A stretch of 64,000 nucleotides of DNA from Adiantum capillus-veneris. Its lineage: Eukaryota > Streptophyta > Polypodiopsida > Polypodiales > Pteridaceae. The translations under genes and the position numbers were made by a program. This document shows, piece by piece, positions 36,513-48,349 of the stretch; the first letter of the stretch is position 1, and each line of letters begins with the position of its first letter. A model generated the notes under the pieces. That model was not told the origin of the DNA. It saw only the letters and a program-made list of their open reading frames with translations, and ran no database searches. Location of the stretch: positions 155,522,057 through 155,586,056 of the forward strand of contig CM043952.1 of assembly GCA_014529385.2 (NCBI GenBank), written 5' to 3'.

Positions 36513-36761
36513 GTGCCAAAGAATATGCTTGATGAGGAACAACCCGAAGTGGAAGAATTGGATGAAATCCTTGTTCCTGAACAGATATTGGCACATAAAG
36601 AAAGAAAGGTTAGAGGAAAGATTGCAAGACGCTATTTGGTGAAGTTCAAGAACTATCCATCGTTCGATGCCAAATGGATGGAAGAGTCTGAATTGGTTGA
36701 TTCACCTCAGCTATTGCAATTGTATCTTGAAGCCTTTCAGATGGAACCCACAGTGACTTGA
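36513..36761 (+). pseudogene. A1 chromodomain, C-terminal
   Basis: An 82-codon in-frame segment with ILVPEQILAHKERK, RRYLVKFKNYPSFDAKW and MEESELVD, the conserved aromatic and W-E pattern of chromovirus chromodomains, ending at TGA 36759-36761. Such domains bind modified histone tails and guide integration to heterochromatin. It is separated from integrase by frameshifts. The matching DNA is deleted in A2. Confidence 0.85.
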
Positions 36762-37070
36762 TGTAGCCTTTTCTGGAGCAAGGCAAGAGCTTGGTTCATG
36801 ATCCTCAAGAGAGTAGTTAAGCAATTGTATCTACTCTTTCCATACACAATTTAGCTAGAGAAGTTTGTGTTTGAGAGCACACTACAAGACTTCTATGCTT
36901 GATATATGTGTCGTAGCCAAGTTGGTGGGATTGTTTAATCGTCCAACGCTACCTTACCAAAAGCATGTATACCTTGGATTCCCATCATAGAATATGTGTG
37001 ATATCAAGAGATACCGCATGTATTATTGGCATGCAAGCGAGGTCGCTTGCCGTATTTCAAGGGTGGGGTG
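36762..37070 (+). other. A1 3' untranslated region and polypurine tract
   Basis: No gene. Ends in AAGGGTGGGGTG (37059-37070), immediately before the 3' LTR, the expected polypurine tract. The same segment precedes the 3' LTR of A2. Confidence 0.8.
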
Positions 37071-38401
37071 TGTCACCAGGAGGTGTATTTTTCCTGTTGC
37101 CTTCCGTAAATAAGTACTAGATATTTTTATTTTTACTTGTTTTCCCAGGAACCCTTGAAAAGGTGCAGGTGGACATTGCATGGCCAGTGTGAAACGGCGG
37201 CGGCCGAATAAGTTTCTCACATCGGGAGTCTGGGTCGGTCAGTCTGGGACTGGTCGGGCCAGTTAGCACTGAATTCTGATGAGTATGGAAGCCTGTGCCC
37301 GCCAAACGAAATCTGGGCCACTCGGAAAGTCACTTACAACTTTATAAGTGAGTGGGAACTAGAGAATTAACTCAAAGGGGCAAACTGGACACTTCGCAGG
37401 AGGAGGTCAGTCTGCAAGACACCTCAGCTGGAGGAGGCGCCCAAGAGAGAGAGGGGGCTGATTTTTCACACATAAGTGAGCTATAGTGTGTGTGTGAGTA
37501 GTGGGTGCAGGTCTACAGCTTTAATGGAAAGCTTGCCTTCTCCTCTGTCTCATGGAGCGCGATGATTTGCTCTCATGCATCTCTCTCTCCCCTTTGGCAC
37601 ATATGGTAATGCCCCACTAGTTGGGCTACTCAGATGAACATGTACAGTTCTGGGGGTTTATGCCCGTTTGCCAAGGCAAGAGCCTTCTGAACAGGAACCG
37701 GATTAGCTAATTGCTAATCCCCCACAGGTACGCACAGTTCCATCGCGAAAGATTGCGAGTTCGGAGAGTTTTCTCGCGTGAAAACTCGTCCAATTCACAG
37801 GGGAACTGTCCCATTGCGTGCGAGAGCCCTTGGGACACGTGTAGGCGTGTTCACTCCGCTACAAACGATCCGAAACAGCGAATTACAGCCTACTGTGTTT
37901 TTCTGCAGGTTTAGGGTTTCGCACCTAAACTGCAAGGGAACACCGGGGGAGCCTCGTGAGAGCCTTGGGATGCGTGTACAGGCTTTTGGGCACCCGGCAA
38001 TGAAAAACAGGGAATTACAGCCCGCTGAAATTCTGTGACAGTTCACCAGAAAGCTTCCAGATAGCGAGGGAATCCGTCCTAGATAGTTGCTTTTGACCTA
38101 CAGGGGTTTTTGCGCCGTTATGCTGCCAAAATCAGGTCGAAAACCTGCGTTTTCAGCCCTCGCCAGGTTTGGACAGCTTTGTGAAAGCTTGTGCGAAGTG
38201 GTCGGATCATCTACCTTAATTTGAATAAAGAAATACCGAAAGGGGCGCCAGTCTTTGGGGCCTATAGGGTGTGGGTCTTGTGTGCGCAGTGACATTCTAG
38301 TCGCTGGACGCAACTGTGTTCTCTTCCCTTCTTAGTGCTCTGTGTAAAGTTCACAGGTAATTGAAATAGTACCGCCCTCTACGTTGTACAGGCCGGTTAT
38401 A
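37071..38401 (+). repeat. A1 3' LTR
   Basis: TGTCACCAGGAGG to GGCCGGTTATA, nearly identical to the 5' LTR apart from short indels in a T-rich stretch near 37120. Contains the hairpin (37700-37720) and shared box (38224-38249). Confidence 0.95.
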
Positions 38402-39229
38402 GAACCACCTCTTATTGGCATTTTTATTGATAAGTGACTTAATCACTTATTATCAAGGAGGCTAAAAGAGGGCTGCTCGACCCAGCACGCAGCACCTACA
38501 TAAGCAGCCAGAAGGGCAATAGAAGGCAGAAGAGGCTGGACATAGACAGGGTAGGCACCCACAGTAGAGCAGACAGGCACCCTCACGATCCCAAAGTTTT
38601 CTCAGATTTCAGCCACCTACACCAGCATTTTCAGCTTTCAGCCCTTAGCTTCGCGCATCCACCACATCCTGTAGCAGATCCTTGCCGCATCGGCCAAGTA
38701 GAACCCAGATCAGCCAAGCATTTTCAGTTCCAGGCAGATCAGCCTAGAGTTTTGCAGATCCAGCCAAGAGAGCCTGGCGTTTTTGCATTTCAGCATTAGT
38801 GCGACTCAACGGTTGCAGATCCAAGCCGCAGTACCGCCATAGTAGCAAATCTATAGCAGAGCATCTAGCGTTTTCAGTTCTCAGCCTTGACATCGTCGTC
38901 ATCGACACCATCGTCGTGGTCGACATCGTCATCGTCGCCGTCGTAGTTATCGCAGATCTCTATCTTGACGACGACACCATCGTCATCATCGTCACAGTCA
39001 TCATCATCCTCGTCGACAAGTACCACAACATCTAGAAGCATTATACCAGACTTTGTGCAATCTAAAGCAAATACCTCTCTAGCAATACAGAGGGGGGGCC
39101 TTGGAGGGGGGTTTGGGACCCCATCTGGTGTCATCTCTTCTCTCTCTCTCTAGCACTCTCTTGCACATAGTTTGCATTCCACTCGTGTTTTGGTCATTGC
39201 ACATTCTCTCATTAAGCCAAGGCACGCTC

Positions 39230-40704
39230 TGTCACCAGCGTGTGACTACTATCTATCCTTTTTGTTGATTTCTTTCTTATTATCTATTTACTTTCACTTT
39301 TTGGCAACACCCCTTGGGAAATCTAACTGCCTGCATTGCATAGCTAGTGTGGAACTGTCCAGAGGGAGTCCAGGCCTGAGGGCAAGAGAGCACTAAGGTT
39401 GGACAAGGACTATGGTTAGCCAAGTGGGGTCATTGACTAGCCAAAGTGGAATCCTTTGCTACAGAGGCTACATTTCAGTTCTGGATGTGGCCGCAGTGTA
39501 CAAAGAGGGTCGGATGACCTAGACAGATACAATTGCAGCATCTCCTAAAATTTAGGGAACTGCTATTTTGGGACCTGAAAATGTGTTGACGTCATTACCT
39601 CCGGAATGACAAAGGGAACATTTTCTTGCTCTGCCGTGAAGTCAACTGGGCAACCGGTTGGGAGATTTTTAGGCGGCAACCCCGAAACGGGAAAATGCTT
39701 GTAAATGTGCCAAGTGGCACATTCTGGTGCACTTTCCTCATGCAAGAGAAGGTGGCGCTGAATTTTAAGCTGGGAGAGGCTCATTTTCAGATTTTGTCAT
39801 AGGTTAAGAGCTATGGAGTGCTTGCTTTCCTTCCTATGTACAGTGCGGTGCCAGGAGTGATGCCCTACACGCTACGCACTGCCCTCTCTCTCCCCTATGG
39901 CAATATGTTATGCCCCTCTAGTGGGCTTTTCATTTGACCAATGTACAGTTGTGTGGGTTCATGCGCGATTGCCGAGGCAAGAGCCTCTTGCACAGGTACT
40001 GGATTAGCTAGCGGCTAATCCCCCCGCAGGTACAGGTGAATTCGGAGAGGTTTCACGCCAAAAATCTCGTCCGAATCAAAGGGCAAGTAGCCCTACAGCT
40101 GCGGGAGCTCGAGGACTTGCTACGGATGCGATCGGCACGTGAAACGGAGCCCGAAACAGTAAATTACAGCCTGCTGTGTATTTTTGCAGGTTTAGAGTTT
40201 TGGCCCTAAACGGACCCTAATACCCCCAGGAGGTTCGGGGACGCGAGGGGACGCTATACAGGTGATCTGGCGCATTTTCGGGATTGAAAACAGAGACTTC
40301 AGCGTGCTGCAGATTCTCGCCAGGTTTTGCAAAGTGCCCGAATGCGTCGGGAAAGTCAGTCAATGCGTGGGAATACTGACTGTGAAGGGTTCTAGTACAA
40401 TTATGTTGCCGAAATCGGGCTGGAACAGTGGAAATTCAGCCGAGTTTGTGCGGGGCAGCTTGTAGGGATCCACAGCGTTTATTCCCTCTTTTGAACAATA
40501 AAGAAATACCGAAAGGGGCGCCTAAGTTAGGGGCCAATCTGGTGTCGGTCTACTCATACAGGTGCAATCTAGCAGCCTGTATCCCTCTCCCCTTTGTCGT
40601 GTCTTGAAAGTACAGGTAAAATAGACGACTAATAATGGGTGAAAGCTAAATCAAGGTTTAAAGTAAAGTCTACCGCCCTTTTTGGATTGAACAGGCCGGT
40701 TTCA
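39230..40704 (+). mobile_element. Solo LTR B2
   Basis: A 1475-bp copy of the solo LTR at 19517, from TGTCACCAGCGTGTG to GGCCGGTTTCA. Flanks cgctc (39225-39229) and ggctc (40705-40709) match at four of five positions. Sits in the C1 3' LTR. Carries the hairpin (40001-40021) and the shared box (40497-40522). Confidence 0.9.
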
Positions 40705-40800
40705 GGCTCTCCCTTCCCATCAATAAAAAAGGGACCTCGAGCACCCATTGATCACTCATCCTGAGCCATACACCATCATTCACTTCCGCTGCACATTACA

Positions 40801-42472
40801 ACAGCGGATCCGACCCGCTTAGCAGGGTTGAAAACGTAGCAGATGATGGATAGCAATGGAAGCCCTCTCAACCTCGAGGGCATCTCTTCCACCTGCTCCC
40901 CCAGATCCATCAATTTCCGTGGGATCCTTGCCTTGTCATATGCCCTATTACACAGTCTCGGACCGGTAAAGAAAGTGTCAAGTTCTCATTGGCTCAACGA
41001 AACGTCTGACTAAATACACACACACATATATATATTGGTGATCTCACATGGAGGACATTTCATATTAAATGCTTGGTAATCTTTAGTAGAGATGACTTAT
41101 GATTTTGTGCCTAATTGCCACGTGCGCATTGCAGTTGAGCCACGCGGACAAGCTACCTCTAGAGTTTAGTGTCAATCTTAGTTAGCTTAGAATCTAGCCT
41201 GGCATTTTGTGAGCCTCTAGGACGTGCATGATCAAGCAGCTCATAGTTGCATCCCCTCACTTGCACAGTAGAATCACTTAAGCATAGAGGCATAAGAATA
41301 GTCACTTAAGTCATTTGTTGATAAGTGACTTTGGCATGACATTTATTAAAAGTAGGTAGGGCAAACGGCTAAAAGACCTTTAGAAGAGTCACTTGGCCTT
41401 CAATTTAAACACAACAGAACAAGTACCCGAAGCACAAGCACCCACTAGCATTTCGATTGCCAACACTGAAACAAACTGCTGACGTGTCAAAGCCTAAAGA
41501 ATGGAGCCAACTTACAGATGTGGCCGAGGGGCCTAAACCCTAAGAAGAACAAGTAACAGAAGAAGTCCTCCCAACTTATGGGGACCCTGTTCGATGGGGC
41601 CCCAAGTGACATAAAGGATTAAAATAAAGCAAGACATGCACACACGCAAAAACTGATGACGTGGTAGATTTTCAAAAATTGCACTGGCATGATGACGTGG
41701 CAGGCTGTACGGATTTCCGCGTTTTGCATTGGCTGATGACGTGGCAGGCTATACGGATTTCCGTGATTTACGCTAGCAGCTTTTTGGCTTTGCTTTTGGA
41801 CCAGAAGCTTTTGAGTTTTAAAGGCTTTTTACTGTAACTGCTTTTCAAGCCAAGGGCCTTTGAATATGAGGTTAGGGCTCATTCTCTGACATGCTTCCTG
41901 GAGAAGGTGCAGAGTCTAGAGTACCGGCTTGTACTATGTTGATGCAATATAAAGAAATATCGAAAGGGGCGCCAAGGTTTGGGGCCAATACTCTCTGGGG
42001 TGGAATTCCGTCACTCCGTATCGCGTGTCGTCTCTCTCTTTCAGTTCAGTTGTTATTGAAGTGCTAAAAGTCTGTTCATTCTGTTCTTTTCGATTGGCAC
42101 GTGGTGCCCGCCTTGTGACAAACACCTTCAACCACAGTATCAATCTCTCTTCTCTCTCTAGTCTTTGCACCTCTCTCATGAAGTAAAAGGAACCTTGAGT
42201 ACGCACTGAGCACTCCTCTTGAGCTTTCACCATCAATCACTTCCGTTGCACATTACATTGGTAACAGAGCTCTGGACACTCGGCTTCGCAAACTCAAGGG
42301 AAGAATCAAGAACCCAAGGAACCTATCTCATATTATTTTGTATCAAACTTTCTATCAAAGAAGTTCCGTGCCCTTGCCTTGGACTCACATCTGTTGCCTA
42401 CAAATATTAGCCACTCCCACCCTTAGTCCATCGCGCATTGGGCTCGCTCCCGTCCTCATCGCTATGTCTTGT
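40801..42472 (+). repeat. Diverged LTR remnants (C-like and D-like)
   Basis: 40801-41100 holds nothing I recognise apart from a (CA/TA)n stretch near 41020. 41118-41460 resembles the start of family C LTRs (CCACGTGCGCATTG, GCCACGCGGACAAGC, TTTTGTGAGCCTCTAGG, GCATGATCAAGCAG). 41654-41777 is a tandem TGATGACGTGG array, followed by the shared box after TATAAA (41948-41973). 42120-42252 resembles a family C LTR 3' end (CACTTCCGTTGCACATTACA), followed by a primer-site-like TTGGTAACAGAGC and about 200 bp of leader. A stack of broken LTRs. Confidence 0.6.
41654..41777 (+). repeat. Tandem TGATGACGTGG array in an LTR
   Basis: TGATGACGTGG at 41654, 41690 and 41734. The last two head 44-bp units sharing CAGGCT.TACGGATTTCCG. 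TGACGTGG is an ACGT-core site of the kind bound by plant bZIP factors. It lies 200-300 bp upstream of TATAAAGAAATATCG, so an enhancer role is plausible. Confidence 0.6.
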
Positions 42473-43004
42473 TGTCACGTGCACATCTAACCCTATGTGC
42501 ATGTGGACAAGCTACTTCAGGTCTAGGTTCAGATCAACTTAGGAAGTGTTCTGGCACCTTTATGACTCTGTTCGCAGGCCGTGCATGTGCAGGCACTTAC
42601 TTAGAGTAGTTGCATATCCTCCAACATGATCATCAGAATTACAGTCAGTAGCCATCATGAGTATTTTTCAGTGCACAGAACCCATTTTTCCCTATTTTAG
42701 CCATTTTTCACTTATTATTTATAAGTGACTTGTTGGGAAAATAGGTAGGGCAAATTGGCTAAGTGGATATATAAGAAAAGCTAGCGCTAGTACTCTCTAG
42801 CAGAAGAGACCCAGTGTCTGACAGTGCATCTTCTCAGCAAGACTCGACAGGACAACCTACCGTTTTTCAGTCAACAAGACTACCTAGCGTTTTTCAGCAG
42901 AATCAGCCCTGGTGTTTTGCAGATTGCAGATCAGCCCTGGCATTAGCAATTCACAGCAACAAGCCTAGCGTTTTGCAGATTCCCGGCGACGGGATCAGCC
43001 CTAG
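42473..43004 (+). repeat. C3 5' LTR, first piece
   Basis: Starts TGTCACGTGCACATC. Contains TATATAAG (about 42769), then repeated CTAGCGTTTTTCAG-type words. Ends at the A2 insertion; the 3' LTR continues across that point (CAGCCCTAG then CATCAGC). Confidence 0.9.
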
Positions 43005-44339
43005 TGTCACCAGGAGGTGTATTTTTCCTGTTGCCTTCCGTAAATAAGTACTAGATATTTTTATTTATTTTTATTTTTACTTGTTTTCCCCGGAACCCTT
43101 GAAAAGGTGCAAGTGGACATTGCATGGCCAGTGTGAAACGGCTGCGGCCGAATAGGTTTCTCACATCGGGAGTCTGGGTCGGTCAGTTTGGGACTGGTCG
43201 GGCCAGTTAGCACTGAATTCTGATGAGTATGGAAGCCTGTGTGCGCCAAATGAAGTCTTGGCCACTCGAAAAGTCGCTTATAATTTTATAGTCAGTGGGA
43301 ACTAGGGAATTAACTCAAAGAGGCAAACTGGACTTGGCAGGAGGAGATCACTCCTGCAGGACACCTCAGCAAGAGGAGGCGCCCAAGAGAGAGGGAGGGC
43401 TGATTTTTTATCATAAGTGACCTACAGTGTGTGTGAGTAGTGGGAGCAGGTCTACAGCTTTAATAGAAAGCTTGCCTTCTCCTCTGTCTCATGTAGCGCG
43501 ATGATTTGCTCTCGTGCGTCTCTCTCTCCCCTTTGGCACATATGGTAATGCCCCACTAGATGGGCTACTCAGATGAACATGTATAGTTCTGGGGGTTTAT
43601 GCACGTTTTCCAAGGCAAGAGCCTTCTGAACAGGAACCCGATTAGCTAATTGCTAATCCCCCACAGGTACGCACAGTTCCATCACGAAAGATTGCAAGTT
43701 TCGAGAGTTTTCTCGCGTGAAAACTTGTCCAATTTACAGGGGAACTGTCCCATTTTGTGCAGGAGCCCTTGGGACACGCATCGGCGTGTTCGCTCCGCTG
43801 AAATCGATCCGAAACAGGGAATTACAGCCTGCTATGTTTTTCTGCAGGTTTAGGGTTTCGCACCTAAACTGCAAGGGAACACCAAGGGAGCCTGGTAAGA
43901 GCCTTGGGATGCGTGTACAAGCTTTTGGACACCCGGCAGTGAAAAACAGAGATTTACAGCCCGCTGAATTTCTGTGACAGCTCACCAGAACGCTTCCAGA
44001 TAGCTAGGGAATTTGCCCTAGACAAGTACTTTTGACCTACAAGGGTTTTTGCGCCGTTAGGCTGCCGAAATCAGGTCGGAAACCTGCGTTTTCAGCCCTG
44101 CCAGGTTTCGACAGCTTTGTGAAAGCTTGTACTAAGTGATCGGATCGTCTACCTTAATTTGAATAAAGAAATACCAAAAGGGGCGCCAGTCTTTGGGGCC
44201 TACAAGGTGTCGGTCTCTTGTGCGTAGTGACATTCTAGTCGTTGGACGCAATTGTGTTCTCTTTCCTTCTCAGTGCTCTAAGTAAAGTTAACAGGTAATT
44301 GAAATAGTACCGCCCTCTACGTTCTACAAGCCGGTTATA
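43005..44339 (+). repeat. A2 5' LTR
   Basis: TGTCACCAGGAGG to AGCCGGTTATA; hairpin arms at 43640-43659, shared box 44162-44187. More diverged from the A1 LTRs than those are from each other. Confidence 0.93.
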
Positions 44340-44424
44340 TGGTTCCATCGACGAGGTAGTCACTTTTTCTTCAAAAAGTGCAGCGTGGATTGTTGTGGGT
44401 GAAAGCAACACAGAGCTTGTCGAT

Positions 44425-46750
44425 ATGGCAAAGAAGAGAGACCAAGTACCTGAAGAGGGATCTTCCTCACATGGCACAGAGAAAGTTCCTTCAACTCTTC
44501 AAGAAGACGATAGGTTGTTTAGAGCTCAACTACGTTGCTGCATGGACATGTTTCAACAGTTGGCTAACAACCCAAGGATGCAGGAGTTCTTACACGCTCC
44601 GACACAGGGTTTTCAGCCTCCTACACAGAGCATGACTGAGCCGTTGCAGGAAAAGGAGATGTCCAATGCGCAGAGGACTCATGATGCTCGAGGGAAAGCC
44701 CATGTGGTTGAGCAACTAGTGCTGTCCAATGATCCAAAGCAACTTGCTTTAGCTAGACAGGAAACGTTTGTGAATGGTCAAGGGAGCAATGAACACGCTA
44801 TGCGTCAGACCCTTTTATTACCTAATACTTATCCTGGTTATTTTGGACCTTCCACAGGTTATATGCCAGGGAATGTGTTCGGGACAATGCAAACAGGCAT
44901 GGGTAACCCTATGTACGCGAAGATGGTGTCCAACCAGGTTTTCAGGGTGCCTATGGATAGTTTCGAGTGCCTGGAACACAATTTGGTATGGCTAGTTTTT
45001 CGCAGCCATACGTACAAAATGCAGATATGACAGGTAAAACAGTTGATGCGAGCGCTGGAATGAACAATCATGGAGCACCACTGTTACAGGCACCTGTTTA
45101 TGATAATGTGGCTCCTCTCAGTCAGCCTAAGGATTACAAGGAAGGTGGGCAGGGAGTGAAGTTTGAAACTTTCAGAGGAACTGAGGACCAATTGAAGGCT
45201 TTGAACTTCATACAACAGTTCGATGCAGCTTATGCTGGAGGAAACTTCACAGAGTCTTCGAAGATACGCAAGGCTGCCACTTTCTTGAAAAGGAATGATG
45301 GACCGCATTGTTGAACCAGGGTCAAGCCCCAACAACGTGGGTCCAATTCAAACAGCTTTTCGCGTCGGCATGGCTGACAAACACTTTTAAAGTGGATGTG
45401 ATGACAGAATGGCACGAGTTGAATGCTAAACAGTGTGCGAATCTGGAAGAGTACAATAAACAGTTTTGGGCCGCACTGTTGCCAGTCACCTCTTACAGGT
45501 TTGTGCCATTGTCAGAACAGATTGAGAAGTACTGTTGCGGATTGCCCAAGAAAATCAGGGACTACTGCACAAAGACGACTGTCATGAATATGTTTCAGTT
45601 GATTGAGAATGCAACAGTGGCCAGCAATCTGTCGAAGGGAGATTCCGATGGATTTAACAGCCACAAGAAAAGGTCCCAGGGCAAACAGTTTTCAGCCAAG
45701 GGCAATGTTGCAGCAGAGCCTTCTGAGCCTCCCACAAAGAAGCCCTCCACTGAAGAAGGTGATACGTCCAAGAAGCAGTCTAAATCTTCTTCGGGACGAG
45801 GACAAGGACAAAAGAGGCATTTTTCTTGCAAAACTTTTGAAGAAAGGAAAGCTCTTAGGGAGGCCAAGAAATGCTACATTTGTGAACAAGAAGGACATTT
45901 TGCAAATGAATGCCCACAGAAGAAGTCACAGGATAAGGACGACCAGTCAGACCATAAAGGGAAGAAGCCAAAGCCAAGTGCAGGACATGTTCCAGATTTG
46001 GTTGGAGACCAACCAAACACAGATGCCACAGAGCTATGCAGAGCTTGGGGCAAAGTTAGAGACCAGACAGTGCTGGTTTTCTTTGATCCAAGAGCCTGTG
46101 CAAATTTCATATCATCAAAATTGGTATCAAAGTTGGGCATTCGTGCAGAGGAGATGGGTATGACAGGGGAAGCAGGTTTGGCATACCCGGGTCATTCAGA
46201 GCCTATTACTCCCATTTTGGGGATGATTCGTATACACATTCAGAGCTATGTGGATGCGGAAGAATTTCATATTATGCCACTTGAGGGCTGTGATGTGTTA
46301 CTGGGTATCCCATGGTGTTACAGGTTGCATGCTATGGTGGATACTTATAACAAAAAGATTACCCTTGTACATAGAGCAAAGACTCATGTCCTTGATGTAA
46401 AGCTTAAGGGCGAGTCTGTTCTAGTTGTTTCTGCTTCTGCTATTTCATCTGTAATAAAGAATCATCTTTCTGCGTACTTGATCTTTGCAAAAGAAGTACC
46501 TCAAGTTGTATCTAATTTGTCTACCTTGTATAAAGACAGGTCAACTTTTTTGAGTGGTTTCAGTGATTGTTTTTCGGACTCTTTGCCAGGGGAGTTACCT
46601 CCTGAGAGACCTGAGGATCATACTATAGATCTTGTGCCAAGTTCTAGTCCACCGAATAGACCACCAAACAGGGTTAGTGCAGCCCAACAGATAGAGATTA
46701 TGAGTCAGGTCAACGAGCTTTTAGAGAAGGGGCTGATTCAGCCCAGCTAG
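44425..46750 (+). pseudogene. A2 gag and protease
   Basis: ATG at 44425 (MAKKRDQV). Frameshifts near 44930 and at 45297 (a 10-bp deletion relative to A1) move reading to the frame that starts at 45308. The CCHC knuckle is [14 protein letters not shown] (45874-45915); the protease site is again [12 protein letters not shown] (about 46080). The frame stops at TAG 46748-46750 just before the RT core. Most of the sequence is nearly identical to A1. Confidence 0.9.
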
Positions 46751-46777
46751 TCCCCTTTTTGTTCGCCTATACTCTTA

Positions 46778-48349
46778 GTGCAGAAGAAGGATGATTCATG
46801 GCGCATGTGCATTGACTATCGTGCCTTGAATAAGAATACCATCAAGAACAGGTTCCCCATACCGAGGATAGATGACATTCTTGATCGGCTTCAGGGAGCG
46901 TCATTGTTTAAAAGGATAGACCTAAAGAGTGGGTACCATCAGATACGCATTAGGCCAGAAGATGTCCATGAGACTGCGTTCAGGACAACATTTGGTCTCT
47001 ATGAGTTTCTTTTCATGCCATTTGATCTCACAAATCCTGCCACGTTTAATAGAATGATGGACAGAATTTTTAGACCACATAGAAACTTCGCGGGTACCTT
47101 CTTTGATGACATGATTGTCTACTCGAAGTCTGAAGAGGAGCATAAGGATCACTTGACTGCAGTTTTCAATGAATTACGTAAGAACAGGCTACTCATTAAT
47201 GCGAAGAAGAGTGAATTCTTTTTGCAAGAGATTCACTTCCTTGGGCACATTGTTTCAAAGGATGGGGTACGCATGGATCCCGCTAAAGTGGAAGCAATTA
47301 GGTCATGGCCAGACTTGAAGTCCGTACATGACATTCGAAGCTTTCTAGGCTTATGTTCCTACTACAGGAGGTTCATCCGAAATTTTGCTGAGATTGCTTC
47401 TCCACTCCACGAACTACAAGGAAAAGGAGTTACTTTCAAGTGGACAGCCAAGGAAATTTAAGCGTTCAAACACTTGAAACAGAAGCTGACTTCAGATCCG
47501 GTAATCATTTTGCCAGATCTTTCGAAACCTTTTGTGGTTCAGTGTGATGCGTGTGGCCATAGTCTTGGTGCAGTTCTAATGCAGGATGGCCGAGTAGTCG
47601 CGTATGAGAGCAGAATTCTTTTGAAGACCGAAAGGAACTTGCAAGTCTATGAGAAAGAATTGTTGGCAGTAATTCATGCTCTCACTAGTTGGAAACACTA
47701 TCTGCTAGGGGCTGATTTTGTTGTGCAAACAGATCATCAAACCTTGCGATATTTTCTCACACAGACGAAGTTGTCTGAGAAGCATATGTGATGGGCAAAC
47801 ATCTTGTCAATGTTCCATTTTCAGATTGTGCATGTGCAAGGGAAAAAGAACGTGGTGGCTGATGCGATGTCACGAAAGTCCCAAATTTCAGCAGTGTCAA
47901 TTCCGTACCATTGTGAACTAGACGAAATGAAGACACAATATGCTGAAGAATTAGATTTTGCAAGGTTTTATGACCAGCTTGTTGATGGGCAACATCATGA
48001 GCACTATATGCTTAAGAATGACTTTCTCATGATGCATGGAAAGTTATGCGTTACTAAACAGTTACGACCAAAGATTTTGATGGAAAGTCATGCTCCACCT
48101 TATGCTGGGCATCGTGGAATTGACGCGACAATGAAAGGGGTTGAGGCATTCTTCTATTGGCCAGCTTTGCGTCAAGATGTTGACACGTTTGTAAGATTAT
48201 GCTTAGTTTGCTAAAAAGTCAAATTTGACAGGCAAAAGCAACCGGGATTGTTGCAACCATTGCCGATCCCTGATAGGCCATGGGAAAGCATAGCAATGGA
48301 CTTTATCTTTGATCTTCCAAGGACGCAAACAGGCAATGATGGGATTTAG
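46778..48349 (+). pseudogene. A2 RT, RNase H and integrase N-terminus
   Basis: One frame with four stops: TAA 47459, TGA 47789, TAA 48212, TAG 48347. It contains [12 protein letters not shown] (about 46915), the RT site TFFDDMIVYSKS (about 47098), RNase H (CDACGHSLGAV, YEKELLAV, TDHQTLRYF) and the integrase zinc finger HAPPYAGHRG. In the second zinc half the pair reads CLVC then a stop. Three of these stops differ from the A1 codon by C to T or G to A. Confidence 0.9.

Larger units (their letters stand above)
30367..38401 (+). mobile_element. Ty3/gypsy chromovirus A1, complete with both LTRs
   Basis: 8035 bp with LTRs of 1342 and 1331 bp, flanked by gaacc on both sides (30362-30366 and 38402-38406). 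The LTRs look nearly identical, so insertion was recent. Internal order is gag, CCHC knuckle, protease, RT, RNase H, integrase, chromodomain, which defines a chromovirus. LTR ends are TG...TA rather than TG...CA; the target duplication confirms these edges. The coding region has a stop and several frameshifts, so the copy is defective. It lies inside the C1 3' LTR. Confidence 0.96.
23599..40800 (+). mobile_element. Family C gypsy-derived element C1, hosting three other insertions
   Basis: Order: 5'-truncated LTR (23599-23928), leader and gag start (23929-24501), internal region resuming at 29696, 3' LTR (30125-30366, 38402-39229, 40705-40800). Removing the copia (24507-29690), gypsy A1 (30367-38401) and solo LTR B2 (39230-40704) restores continuity with element C3 downstream in this window, which is the main evidence. 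The interior keeps only the first gag codons and a chromodomain-like tail; about 2.4 kb present in C3 is missing. No RT, RNase H or integrase is present, so it was not autonomous. Confidence 0.85.
30125..40800 (+). repeat. C1 3' LTR, split by gypsy A1 and solo LTR B2
   Basis: Pieces: 30125-30366, 38402-39229, 40705-40800, about 1160 bp together. Starts TGTCACGTG, ends CACATTACA. The middle piece carries the GATAAGTGACTTAATCACTTAT palindrome zone (about 38430), repeated GCATTTTCAG-type words, and an expanded GTC/ATC triplet tract (38885-39020). Confidence 0.85.
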
